NCBI RefSeq assembly: GCF_900496965.1
Contig: NZ_UFQB01000007.1
Span: 1 to 64,000 of the forward strand
DNA: 64,000 nucleotides
Source of the DNA: Achromobacter agilis
GTDB taxonomy: Bacteria; Pseudomonadota; Gammaproteobacteria; Burkholderiales; Burkholderiaceae_B
Direction: 5' to 3'
Under the pieces are notes generated by a model. The model saw only the letters and a list, made by a program, of their open reading frames with translations, did not search any database and was not told the DNA's origin. A program made the translations under genes and the position numbers. Below, in pieces: positions 28,300-35,591 of the stretch (position 1 is its first letter; the number at the start of each line of letters is the position of its first letter).

Positions 28300-28817
28300 G
28301 GCGCGTCGGCCTGATAGGCGATAAGGCAAGCCGTCAATGCCGCCTGCATATGGCGCTTGACGGTGGACAGCGACACGCCCGCGCGCTGGGCAATGGCCTC
28401 GTAGCCCATGCCGTCGAATTGGGACATCAGGAAGATCTCGCGCGTTTTTGCGGGCAGGGCCCGCAGCGCGGTGTCGATGGCGTGCAGCGTTTCCAGGATA
28501 AGCGCCCGCACTTCCGGCGACGGCGCCTCCGGCGGCGGCAACTGCGCGACGGCCGCCAGATACGCGTCCTCGAGCGCGCGGCGCCGCCAGTGGTCCACCA
28601 CCAGCCCCTTCGCGATGTGCGTCAGCAGCGCGCGCGGCTCGGGGCCCGCGCCTGGCTGGCGCCGTCCGGCCATCAGGCGCACAAAGGTGTCGTGCGCCAG
28701 ATCTGCCGCATCGACAGCGTTGCCCAGCTTCTTGCGCAGCCAGCCCGACAGCCAGCCGTGATGGGCACGATAGAGCTTCGTGACGGTGTCGGTGCTCAGG
28801 GAATCGGGCGTAGGCAA
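28296..28817 (-). CDS. FecI-like ECF sigma factor
   Basis: This 173-residue iron-starvation sigma factor has region 2 at about residues 12-80 (LYRAHHGWLSGWLRKKLGNAVDAADLAHDTFVRLM) and region 4 at about 108-165 (LHAIDTALRALPAKTREIFLMSQFDGMGYEAIAQRAGVSLSTVKRHM). It directs RNA polymerase to the receptor gene after FecR release. It is first in a sigma-FecR-receptor operon. A 17-bp palindrome in its promoter region could be a Fur site. Confidence 0.95.
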   Translation of the reverse strand: MPTPDSLSTDTVTKLYRAHHGWLSGWLRKKLGNAVDAADLAHDTFVRLMAGRRQPGAGPEPRALLTHIAKGLVVDHWRRRALEDAYLAAVAQLPPPEAPSPEVRALILETLHAIDTALRALPAKTREIFLMSQFDGMGYEAIAQRAGVSLSTVKRHMQAALTACLIAYQADAP

Positions 28818-28838
28818 GGCGCAACCCTGGATAGAACG

Positions 28839-28855
28839 TAAATAGGAACTATTTA
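28839..28855. promoter_or_regulatory. Palindrome upstream of fecI-like gene, candidate Fur site
   Basis: TAAATAG-GAA-CTATTTA (28839-28855) is a perfect 7-3-7 dyad in an AT-rich stretch 22 bp upstream of the sigma factor start. Fur repression of FecI genes is well known, and the AT-rich hexamers are reminiscent of Fur boxes. The match to consensus is only partial. Confidence 0.4.
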
Positions 28856-28900
28856 TATTCTATCTTATCCCCTCCCCGCCGGGAACGGAGGCGCTTCGCC

Positions 28901-29143
28901 CTAGTAATCCATCGGAACGTGGCACTGGGCGGCCCTCAGTTCCTCCAGGTGCCGTTCGGCTTCCTGCCTTTCGGCGGACGGCGACAGGGCCCGCCAACTC
29001 ACCATATTGCCGGTTGCCTTCATCGGCATCCAGCCCAGCACGCTATACAGCGTGATCGCGGTGCACCCCGTGTCGTACCGCGTTTCGTAATAACCATGAC
29101 GGGCCGGCAACGTGTCGCCGGACGTCCATTCCAGTTGAGACAT
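28901..29143 (-). CDS. Hypothetical protein, 80 residues
   Basis: This small soluble protein starts at ATG 29143 behind AAGGAG. It contains TSGDTLPARHGYYETRYDTG, two Cys, many aromatic residues and an acidic helical tail (AERQEAERHLEELRAAQ). The tight β-rich first half suggests a small barrel-like fold. It stands alone on the minus strand, after the SPFH gene. Family not recognised. Confidence 0.6.
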   Translation of the reverse strand: MSQLEWTSGDTLPARHGYYETRYDTGCTAITLYSVLGWMPMKATGNMVSWRALSPSAERQEAERHLEELRAAQCHVPMDY

Positions 29144-29339
29144 CCACGTCTCCTTCTTGCTGAAGCTTATGCGCAAGCGCGCGAATCCCTCGGGATCTTC
29201 CGGTGATCGTATCGTTGGCTGCGCTTGCTTGTGATGCCAAGATGCGCCTGCTTTGCAATTCTTGACAGAGGGATATCCCCTAAGGCGGGGACGGCCACGG
29301 GAGAACCCCGCGGCGGGATGTGGTGAAAATCGTACGAAA

Positions 29340-29355
29340 CGGCCGGGACCGGCCG
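29340..29355 (-). terminator. Weak terminator-like hairpin after the SPFH gene
   Basis: CGGCCG (29340-29345) and CGGCCG (29350-29355) form a 6-bp stem with a 4-nt loop, followed on the minus strand by a short T-rich run. It lies downstream of the SPFH gene. The rest of the 256-bp gap 29144-29400 holds another GC hairpin (GCGGGG/CCCCGC near 29285-29312) and nothing clearly coding. Confidence 0.3.
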
Positions 29356-29400
29356 GGGGGAAATCGCGGCGCGGGCGGAACGCGCCGCGACCGCTGGCGC

Positions 29401-30303
29401 TTACTTGATGCCGATGAAGGGCAAGGCCGCGCCCGGGACCTGCGTGGCCGGAAGCACGCCGTCCCACTTCTCAACAGCGTTCAGGCTCACCAGGTTGGTG
29501 TTGGCGGCCAGGGCCTCGGCCTTGGCGCGGATCGCGGCCGCCTCGGCCTCGCCGCGCATGCGGATGCCATCGGCTTCGGCGGTGAATTGCTGGCGGCGCG
29601 CATCGGCTTCGGCCTTGGCTTTGACCACCTGGATTTCGGCGTTGATCGTCGCCGTTTCCTTCTGCTGGCGGGTCGTCTCGATCTGCACCTGGGCCAGCAT
29701 GCGCTGCTCGATGGAGTGTTCATAGGCCTGCGAGAAGCCGACCTCCTCGATCTGCACGCCCACCACCTGCACGGGCGCGCCTTCCATCGTCTTGCGCACG
29801 GATTCGTTCACGTCCAGGCCCAGCTTCTGGCGTTCCTGGATGGCGCGCACCGCAGTGTACTGGCCGAACACATTCTTCACGGAGTCGGGCGTCTTCCGCT
29901 CCAGCACCCGCATCTGCAGGTTGCTGATCGTGCCGTATTCCGAATACAGCTCGGCCACGTGTTCGGGTGGCACGCGATAGGTCACCGACACCCGCAGCGA
30001 CGCCGGCTGCTGGTCATAGCTGTATGCCTCCAGCTTCTCGAACACGAACGTATGGTCGCGCACGGACACCATCATCACGCTGTCGATGAACGGGGTCTTG
30101 AAGTCCAGGCCGGGTTCGGACACGCGCACCAGCTTGCCGTTGCGCAGCACCACGCCGCGCTCGCCCTGGTCCACCTGGAACCACGAACCGAAAGCCAGGA
30201 ACAGGATCAACACGAACAGCAGCGCCGCGATGACCGCGATCTTGATGCTGCGCGGCTTTACGGCGTTTATCGATTTGACCATCTGGATATCTGTCGGCTT
30301 CAC
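29401..30303 (-). CDS. SPFH/Band 7 (prohibitin-like) membrane protein
   Basis: This 300-residue protein has one N-terminal membrane helix (IKIAVIAALLFVLILFLAF, about residues 20-38). The SPFH domain (about 40-200) includes VDQGERGVVLRNGK and SVTYRVPPEHVAELY. A long coiled-coil is rich in Ala/Glu (ETTRQQKETATINAEIQVVK, EAEAAAIRAKAEALAAN). It resembles prohibitin/HflK-type scaffolds that organise membrane microdomains or modulate proteases. GTG 30303 is chosen because AAGGGA precedes it and it overlaps the stop of the 38-residue gene (GTGA); ATG 30282 has no such site. Confidence 0.9.
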   Translation of the reverse strand: MKPTDIQMVKSINAVKPRSIKIAVIAALLFVLILFLAFGSWFQVDQGERGVVLRNGKLVRVSEPGLDFKTPFIDSVMMVSVRDHTFVFEKLEAYSYDQQPASLRVSVTYRVPPEHVAELYSEYGTISNLQMRVLERKTPDSVKNVFGQYTAVRAIQERQKLGLDVNESVRKTMEGAPVQVVGVQIEEVGFSQAYEHSIEQRMLAQVQIETTRQQKETATINAEIQVVKAKAEADARRQQFTAEADGIRMRGEAEAAAIRAKAEALAANTNLVSLNAVEKWDGVLPATQVPGAALPFIGIK

Positions 30304-30416
30304 TTGGAATCCCTTTCTGATTTTGAGCGTTTACGGTCGGAGAGCACGGCGGCAATGCCCCGCGCCAGCAAGTAAGCGACAACAGCCGCTCCCACCAAGA
30401 TCAGGAAATACCTCAT
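30300..30416 (-). CDS. 38-residue single-helix membrane protein
   Basis: This small gene lies directly upstream of, and overlaps by 4 nt, the SPFH gene. The product starts MRYFLILVGAAVVAYLLARG, a clear membrane helix, and ends with a basic, polar tail (DRKRSKSERDSK) likely in the cytoplasm. ATG 30416 follows GGGGGGA. The overlap implies coupled translation, and a direct role as a partner of the SPFH protein is plausible. Too short for routine annotation; family unknown. Confidence 0.6.
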   Translation of the reverse strand: MRYFLILVGAAVVAYLLARGIAAVLSDRKRSKSERDSK

Positions 30417-30623
30417 CGAGCGTTCCCCCCGGAAAAGAAGCAGGGGATTCTAGCGCGAGTCCGCACGCTTTGAATTGTGGCGATTGTTGCGCGTGCCGGC
30501 GCACGGCAATCGCGCCCGGCGCGCCGGTAAAGTTCCTAGCATCAGGCCGCAACCTGTTACGTCCCTCGGACCCGCCCATCTGCTACCGTTGACCAGGGTC
30601 CGTGACACTAATAGGAGCCTCGC

Positions 30624-31685
30624 ATGCCACGTCCTTCCGAGTCCGCGCCTCTGATCGGTGTGATCCCTCCCTACATGCTGGACCGCCTGGCCCAGCACGC
30701 CGACGCCCGGGTCAGCATGCCCGCCGTGAAAACGCTGATCATCGACCAGCAGCAGCGCGGGTTGCGCGAAATGGCGGCGCAGCCGCCCCGCGCCAAGCCC
30801 GCCCCATCCAGGCACGCCACGCCCGCCGGCACGCCTCAGCGGGCCGTGCACGACGCCGCCAACACGACCACGCTGCCGGGCAAGCTGGTGCGCGCCGAAG
30901 GCCGCCCGGCCAGCGGCGACACGGCAGTGGACGAGGCCTATGAACACCTGGGCGCGACCTACAAGCTGTTCTGGGATATCTACAAGCGCCACTCCATCGA
31001 CGGCCAGGGGCTGCCGCTGATCGGCACCGTGCACTACGGTGAAGACTACGACAACGCATTCTGGAACGGCGCGCAGATGGTGTTCGGCGACGGCGACGGC
31101 GAAATATTCAACCGTTTCACGGTCGCGCCCGACATCATCGGCCATGAGCTCACGCATGGCGTCATCGACGCCGAGGCCGCCCTGCTGTACCAGGGGCAGT
31201 CCGGCGCGCTGAACGAATCCCTGTGCGACGTCTTCGGTTCCCTGGTCAAGCAATACGCCCTAGGACAGGACGCGCGGCAGGCCGACTGGCTGATAGGCGT
31301 CGGGCTCTTCACCCCCAAGGTGCGCGCCCGCGCGCTGCGCTCTATGGCGGAGCCCGGCAGCGCCTACGACGACCCCGTGCTGGGCAAGGATCCGCAACCC
31401 GGCCACATGAACGACTACGCCGATACGCCTAACGACAACGGCGGCGTGCACATCAATTCGGGCATTCCCAACCGCGCCTTCTACCTGGCGGCCACGGCGC
31501 TGGGCGGCCCTGCCTGGGCCGTCGCGGGCCGTGTCTGGTACGACGCGCTGTGCGACGACCGGCTGCGCCATGACGCGAACTTCCAGCAGTTTGCCGCGCT
31601 GACGCTGGAGGCCGCTCAACGCCAGGGCGCCGCCCAGCGGGATGCCGTCGCGAAAGCGTGGCAGGCCGTGGGAGTCCAAACATGA
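30624..31685 (+). CDS. Protealysin-like M4 metalloprotease
   Basis: This 353-residue thermolysin-family zinc protease has HELTH at 174-178 (two Zn His and catalytic Glu) and the third ligand Glu in GALNESLCDVFG, near residue 198. The C-terminal region has DNGGVHINSGIPNRAF. A short, Pro-rich propeptide region (PLIGVIPPYMLDRLAQHADA) replaces the long thermolysin propeptide, and there is no signal peptide. Both are features of protealysin. ATG 30624 follows TAGGAG. The next gene overlaps by 4 nt and encodes the inhibitor. Substrates could be intracellular or released by lysis/secretion. Confidence 0.92.
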   Translation: MPRPSESAPLIGVIPPYMLDRLAQHADARVSMPAVKTLIIDQQQRGLREMAAQPPRAKPAPSRHATPAGTPQRAVHDAANTTTLPGKLVRAEGRPASGDTAVDEAYEHLGATYKLFWDIYKRHSIDGQGLPLIGTVHYGEDYDNAFWNGAQMVFGDGDGEIFNRFTVAPDIIGHELTHGVIDAEAALLYQGQSGALNESLCDVFGSLVKQYALGQDARQADWLIGVGLFTPKVRARALRSMAEPGSAYDDPVLGKDPQPGHMNDYADTPNDNGGVHINSGIPNRAFYLAATALGGPAWAVAGRVWYDALCDDRLRHDANFQQFAALTLEAAQRQGAAQRDAVAKAWQAVGVQT

Positions 31686-32011
31686 TCGACCTGCCTTCCC
31701 TGGATCTTGCCCAGCTGGTGCGCCTGACCCGCGAAGGCGGCCTGGCCTATCTGCCGGGGCTGGCGCAGCCGCGCAGCATCGACCTGGCCACCTGCCCCCC
31801 CGATGTGCGCCAGGAAGTTTGCGACGCCCTGCAGCACGCCGCGCCCGTCGCCGTCGCATGCACCCCGGGCGCCGGCGGCGACCAACGCTACTTTCACGTG
31901 GAGGTGGTGTACGGCGGCGCCGAGGTCGCAGACGTCAGCTTCGACGTGCCGGAAACCGACGCGCCCGAAACCCTGGTGCGCCTCTGGAAGGGGCAAGCGC
32001 CCCAGGAATGA
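31682..32011 (+). CDS. Emfourin-type protease inhibitor
   Basis: This 109-residue protein overlaps the M4 protease gene by 4 nt (ATGA). It has LVRLTREGGLAYLPGLAQPRS near the N-terminus and a β-rich remainder (RYFHVEVVYGGAEVADVSFDV). The known protealysin inhibitor emfourin of Serratia is a small protein encoded in an overlapping bicistronic operon with its protease and has a similar start. The pair probably works like an intracellular protease held inactive by its own inhibitor. The assignment rests on context plus partial sequence resemblance. Confidence 0.78.
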   Translation: MIDLPSLDLAQLVRLTREGGLAYLPGLAQPRSIDLATCPPDVRQEVCDALQHAAPVAVACTPGAGGDQRYFHVEVVYGGAEVADVSFDVPETDAPETLVRLWKGQAPQE

Positions 32012-32026
32012 AAGGCGCCGCCGTCC

Positions 32027-33265
32027 TCAGCGCCGCGACGGTGCCGCCACCGCCGGCGCGCTGCCGCGGTATTGCCCGATCTGGATGGAGCGGCCCGCGT
32101 ACAGGCCCGTGACCGCCATCGCCACGCACAGCGCGGCGCATACGCCGAGCGCGACGCCCCAGCCGCCCAGCGCGTCGTGCAGCGCGCCCATTAGCGTGGG
32201 CCCGGTCGCGGCGAACAGATAACCCACGCATTGCGCCATGCCCGACAGCGCCGCCGCCTGTTGCGCATGGCTGGCCCGCAGGCCCACGAACGCAAGGCCG
32301 AGAATGATACCGCCGCCCGTGCCCAGGCCCAGCAGCACGATCCACAGTGTGGCCCAGCCCGGCGCGACGATCAGGCCGGCGAGCGCGACGAACGATGCCG
32401 CGGCCGAAGCGAACGCGGCGGCGCGCTGGTCCTTCATGCGCCGCACCACCGGCGCCAGGAACAGGGCCGGAACAGCGGACATCAGCTGCAACAGCCCATG
32501 CAGCGTGCCGGCGCGTTCGGCGGTATAGCCCGCCTCGCGCAGGATCGCCGGCAGCCAGCTCACGCCCACGTAGAACACAAAGGAATTGATGCCCAGGTAC
32601 AGCGTCACCTGCCAGGCCAGGGGCGAGCGCCACAGGCGGCCGCCATGCGGCGCGTGCGCCGTGGACGCGGCGGGCGCCGTATGGTTGCGCAGCTGCGGCA
32701 GCCACAACAGAACGCCGACGGCGGGAATCAGCAGCAGGCAGCCCGTCGAGAAACGCCACGTCGCGTCGGACAGGCCCGCCAGCGGAATCGCAATCGCGGA
32801 CGCGACGCCAGCCGCCACGCTCATGGTCAGCACATAGGCCGAGGTCAGGCCCGCGACGCGCTGCGGGAAATCGCGCTTCAACAAGCTGGGCAGCAGCACG
32901 TTGCCGATGGCGATGCCGGAACCGATGACCGCCGTGCCCAGGTAGAGGCTCCAGGCCGACCCCAGCGTGCGCACCACGATGCCGCCCGCGATCAGCAGCA
33001 AGGCGGCGAACAGGGTGCGCTCCAGGCCGTGGCGGCGCGCCAGACCCGCCGCGAACAGCGACACCACCGCAAACGCCAGCAGCGGCAGGGTGATCAGCAT
33101 GCCGGCCGCGGTGGAGTTCAACGCCAGCTGTTCGCGGATCATGCCAATCAGCGGTGGCACGCCCGTGACGGGCGCGCGCAGGGCGGTTGCAATGCAGAGA
33201 ATGCCCGCGATCAGCAGCAAGGGCTTGCCGGAGGGGCGCTTAGAGGAAACGGAAAGGGAGGTCAT
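32027..33265 (-). CDS. CynX/NimT-family MFS transporter
   Basis: This 412-residue major facilitator has 12 predicted helices. It begins [30 protein letters not shown], typical of the CynX/NimT branch (cyanate or 2-nitroimidazole transport). Conserved internal blocks are [20 protein letters not shown] and [13 protein letters not shown]. It is divergent from an AraC regulator that resembles NimR, the E. coli controller of nimT. The gene is therefore likely an exporter for an imidazole-like or other toxic compound. Confidence 0.9.
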   Translation of the reverse strand: MTSLSVSSKRPSGKPLLLIAGILCIATALRAPVTGVPPLIGMIREQLALNSTAAGMLITLPLLAFAVVSLFAAGLARRHGLERTLFAALLLIAGGIVVRTLGSAWSLYLGTAVIGSGIAIGNVLLPSLLKRDFPQRVAGLTSAYVLTMSVAAGVASAIAIPLAGLSDATWRFSTGCLLLIPAVGVLLWLPQLRNHTAPAASTAHAPHGGRLWRSPLAWQVTLYLGINSFVFYVGVSWLPAILREAGYTAERAGTLHGLLQLMSAVPALFLAPVVRRMKDQRAAAFASAAASFVALAGLIVAPGWATLWIVLLGLGTGGGIILGLAFVGLRASHAQQAAALSGMAQCVGYLFAATGPTLMGALHDALGGWGVALGVCAALCVAMAVTGLYAGRSIQIGQYRGSAPAVAAPSRR

Positions 33266-33386
33266 GCGCCTGGAGCCCGCGCGGGGCTCCTTGAAAAGTG
33301 AACAGACCCTAGCTTAAGGAAAACCGCCTTTACCGAATTTCGAGAGAATGACAAACTATCCCTGAATTCAGCCAATCCACCCTCCC

Positions 33387-34184
33387 ATGCATTCCCTGGA
33401 AGAACCCGTCCCGTTCTTCGACCTCGACGTCGAATCGCAATGGACCTATGCGATGCGCGTGCACGCGGCCGAGAACGACCAGGAATCCCCTGCGCACCGG
33501 CACCACATGGGCCAGCTGGTGCTGGCGCTGCACGGCGGCGTCACCTGCTCCGTGCCGCAAGGCCTGTGGATGGTGCCGCCCCAATGCGGCGTCTGGATTC
33601 CCGGCGGCGTACCGCACAGCAACCGCGTCACGGCGAACGGGCGCGTGTGCTTCCTGTTCGTGCCGCCGGACGCGCCGGGCCTGCCCGGGCAATGCTGCAC
33701 GCTGGCCATCACGCCCTTGCTGCGGGAACTGATCGCGCACCTGGCCGACCTGTCTGCCGAAGCCGCGGCAAGCCCCGCCAACCGGAAACTGGCGGAGGTG
33801 CTGGTGGATCAATTAGCGCGCATGCCGACGGAACACCTGCACCTGCCCATCTCGAATCACCCCAGGCTGCGCGAGATCGCCGATGCGCTGCGCGCCGACC
33901 CCGCCGACCGCAGCACGGTGGCGCAATGGGGCAAACGCGTGGCGATGAGCGAACGCACGCTCGCGCGGCTGGTGCAACAGGAACTCGGCATGAGCTTCGG
34001 CCGCTGGCGCCAGCAGATGCACCTCATCCAGGCCTTGCAGCGCCTGTCGGCCGGCGTTTCGGTGCAACGCACGGCCGAAGACCTGGGCTATGAGTCCGTC
34101 AGCGCCTTCATCACCATGTTCCGCAAGACGCTAGGCAAGACCCCGGCCCGCTACTTCGCAGACAAGGCCGACGGCGCGCCTTGA
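33387..34184 (+). CDS. AraC-family regulator, NimR-like
   Basis: This 265-residue AraC-type regulator has an N-terminal cupin (HRHHMGQLVLALHGGVTC and VWIPGGVPHSNRV) and a C-terminal double HTH (VAQWGKRVAMSERTLARLVQQELGMSFGRWRQQM; TAEDLGYESVSAFITMFRKTLGKTP). The order and motifs match the NimR/YeaM and RipA group. It is divergent from the CynX/NimT-type transporter, its probable target. Its 3' end faces the palindrome array at 34202. Confidence 0.9.
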   Translation: MHSLEEPVPFFDLDVESQWTYAMRVHAAENDQESPAHRHHMGQLVLALHGGVTCSVPQGLWMVPPQCGVWIPGGVPHSNRVTANGRVCFLFVPPDAPGLPGQCCTLAITPLLRELIAHLADLSAEAAASPANRKLAEVLVDQLARMPTEHLHLPISNHPRLREIADALRADPADRSTVAQWGKRVAMSERTLARLVQQELGMSFGRWRQQMHLIQALQRLSAGVSVQRTAEDLGYESVSAFITMFRKTLGKTPARYFADKADGAP

Positions 34185-34201
34185 TTGTTGCAGCCTAGGT
34201 A

Positions 34202-34408
34202 GTGCCTGACGCCCTGGCATCGGCGCTAGGCAAGTGTCTGACACCCTGACGGACTGCTGGTCCGGGTGAGGCAAGTGTCTGACACCCGTACGAACTGCCG
34301 GTCCAGGTGGAGACGGTCTTCCCGGGTGTCAGACACTGGGGTGGATGTGTCAGACACCCGGAAAGCGCCGAGACGAAATGAAGGGCGTTTCGTACGGGTG
34401 TCAGACAC
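34202..34408. repeat. Palindrome array, first block
   Basis: This is an array of the 11-bp palindrome GTGTCWGACAC. Perfect copies start at 34234, 34275, 34326, 34347 and 34398, and a degenerate copy starts at 34202. Start-to-start distances are 32, 41, 51, 21 and 51 bp, near multiples of the helical repeat. Two 62-bp units (34275-34336 and 34347-34408) equal the unit at 18143. It lies between convergent genes. The sequence is open in several frames with repeated Val-Ser-Asp-Thr, but I regard that as a by-product. Confidence 0.9.
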
Positions 34409-34417
34409 TGCCAGCGC

Positions 34418-34481
34418 TTACCCCTCCCGCGCCCCCGCCACGATGAACAGCCGCGGAAACGGCAGCAGTGCCGTGCCGTCG
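34418..34481 (-). pseudogene. Duplicated 3' end of the trans-aconitate methyltransferase gene
   Basis: This segment repeats the last 21 codons and stop of the methyltransferase gene at 34709-34772, offset by 291 bp. The encoded ends both read LLPFPRLFIVAGAREG after a DGT motif. The copy has small changes (GCAGTGCCGTG versus GCAGCACGGTG). It has no gene body and is flanked by palindromes, so it is a remnant carried by the repeat duplication. Confidence 0.85.
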
Positions 34482-34483
34482 AA

Positions 34484-34699
34484 GTGTCTGACACCCTGGT
34501 GGACTGCTGGTCCGGTTGAGGCAAGTTTCCGACACCCTGACGAACTGCTGGTCCGGGTGAGGCAAGTGTCTGACACCCGTACGAACTGCCGGTCCAGGTG
34601 GAGACGGTCTTCCCGGGTGTCTGACACTGGGGTGGATGTGTCAGACACCCGGGAAGCGCCGAGGCGAAATGAAGGGCGTTTCGTACGGGTGTCAGACAC
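34484..34699. repeat. Palindrome array, second block (duplicated copy)
   Basis: Palindromes start at 34484, 34525 (degenerate: GTTTCCGACAC), 34566, 34617, 34638 and 34689, spaced 41, 41, 51, 21 and 51 bp. Positions 34522-34772 repeat 34231-34481 at an offset of 291 bp with few differences. A 41-bp unit containing GGACTGCTGGTCCGG is itself tandemly repeated at the left end. The array ends 10 bp before the methyltransferase stop. Confidence 0.9.
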
Positions 34700-34708
34700 T
34701 GCCAGCGC

Positions 34709-35482
34709 TTACCCCTCCCGCGCCCCCGCCACGATGAACAGCCGCGGAAACGGCAGCAGCACGGTGCCGTCGGCCAGCGCCGGATAGGCCGCTTCGATCA
34801 GCGACTGGTAGCGGGCCAGGAAGCCCTCCTGCCCGGCGGCGTCCAGCCGGTCCAGGTACGGCCGCAGGGCCGTGCCCTTGAACCACTCGACCACGGCGGC
34901 AGCGCCCGCAAGCGGGTGATGGTAGGTTGTGCGCCACACGTCCAGCCGGCCGCAATGCGGCTTGAGCAATTCGTAGTACCAGGCCGCGCTGTGGCGCGGC
35001 GGATGCTTGAAGCCTCCGATGCTGGCCGCCCACGGCGCCTCGCCGGCGACCTGGCGCGCCAGGCGGTGGGCGGGTTCTTCCATGTTGTCCGGCGTCTGCA
35101 CCGCCAGGCTGCCGCCGGGAGCCAGCTTGCCGACCAGGCGGGGATACAGCGTTTCGTGGTCCGGCACCCATTGCAGCGACGCGTTGGCCAGGATCACGTC
35201 GTAGGATTGCGCCGGATTCCAGGACGCAATGTCGGAGAGCTCGAACTGCATGCCCGGCAGGCGCTTCCTGGCCGCCTGGATCATGTCTTCGGAGTTGTCC
35301 ATGCCGGTCAGATCGGCGTCCGGATAGCGCGCCGCCAGCACCTCGGTGGAATTGCCCGGGCCGCAGCCCAGATCCACCGCTCGCGCCACTTCCTGGTTCG
35401 GCAAGGCCGCGACCAGATCCCGCACCGGACGGGTGCGTTCGTTTTCAAAGGCGGAATACTGTTTGGCGGACCAACTGGTCAT
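34709..35482 (-). CDS. tam: Trans-aconitate 2-methyltransferase
   Basis: This 257-residue SAM-dependent methyltransferase of the Tam type is cytoplasmic. It esterifies trans-aconitate, a damaging by-product of the aconitase reaction. Motifs are VDLGCGPGNSTEVLAARYP (SAM loop), GMDNSEDMI, YDVILANASLQWVPDHE, and the family-specific KLAPGGSLAVQTPDN. ATG 35482 begins MTSWSAKQYSAFENERTRP as in E. coli Tam. The 3' end is duplicated inside the palindrome array downstream. An aconitase gene occurs elsewhere in this window (20115). Confidence 0.93.
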   Translation of the reverse strand: MTSWSAKQYSAFENERTRPVRDLVAALPNQEVARAVDLGCGPGNSTEVLAARYPDADLTGMDNSEDMIQAARKRLPGMQFELSDIASWNPAQSYDVILANASLQWVPDHETLYPRLVGKLAPGGSLAVQTPDNMEEPAHRLARQVAGEAPWAASIGGFKHPPRHSAAWYYELLKPHCGRLDVWRTTYHHPLAGAAAVVEWFKGTALRPYLDRLDAAGQEGFLARYQSLIEAAYPALADGTVLLPFPRLFIVAGAREG

Positions 35483-35591
35483 GGCGGTTCCTTACATATG
35501 GATTCGTCAGCACTCTACGCCTGCCGTACCCATACGACAAATTCGAATTCAGGGAGTCCGCCATATTCAGAAAATATGGCGGACCCGAGCC

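Noticed and set aside
29261-29281. TTGACA and GGGATATCCC palindrome after the SPFH gene
   Set aside because: No gene starts downstream on the plus strand for over 1 kb, and no -10 is visible at the right distance.
34202-34699. CRISPR-like array
   Set aside because: Spacings are 21-51 bp with related, not unique, spacers, the repeat is only 11 bp, and no cas genes are near.
34266-34787. Long open frame rich in repeated Val-Ser-Asp-Thr, read as a repeat protein
   Set aside because: It is open on both strands because the palindrome translates the same way in each. It has no ribosome binding site, and it runs through the duplicated gene tail in antisense.
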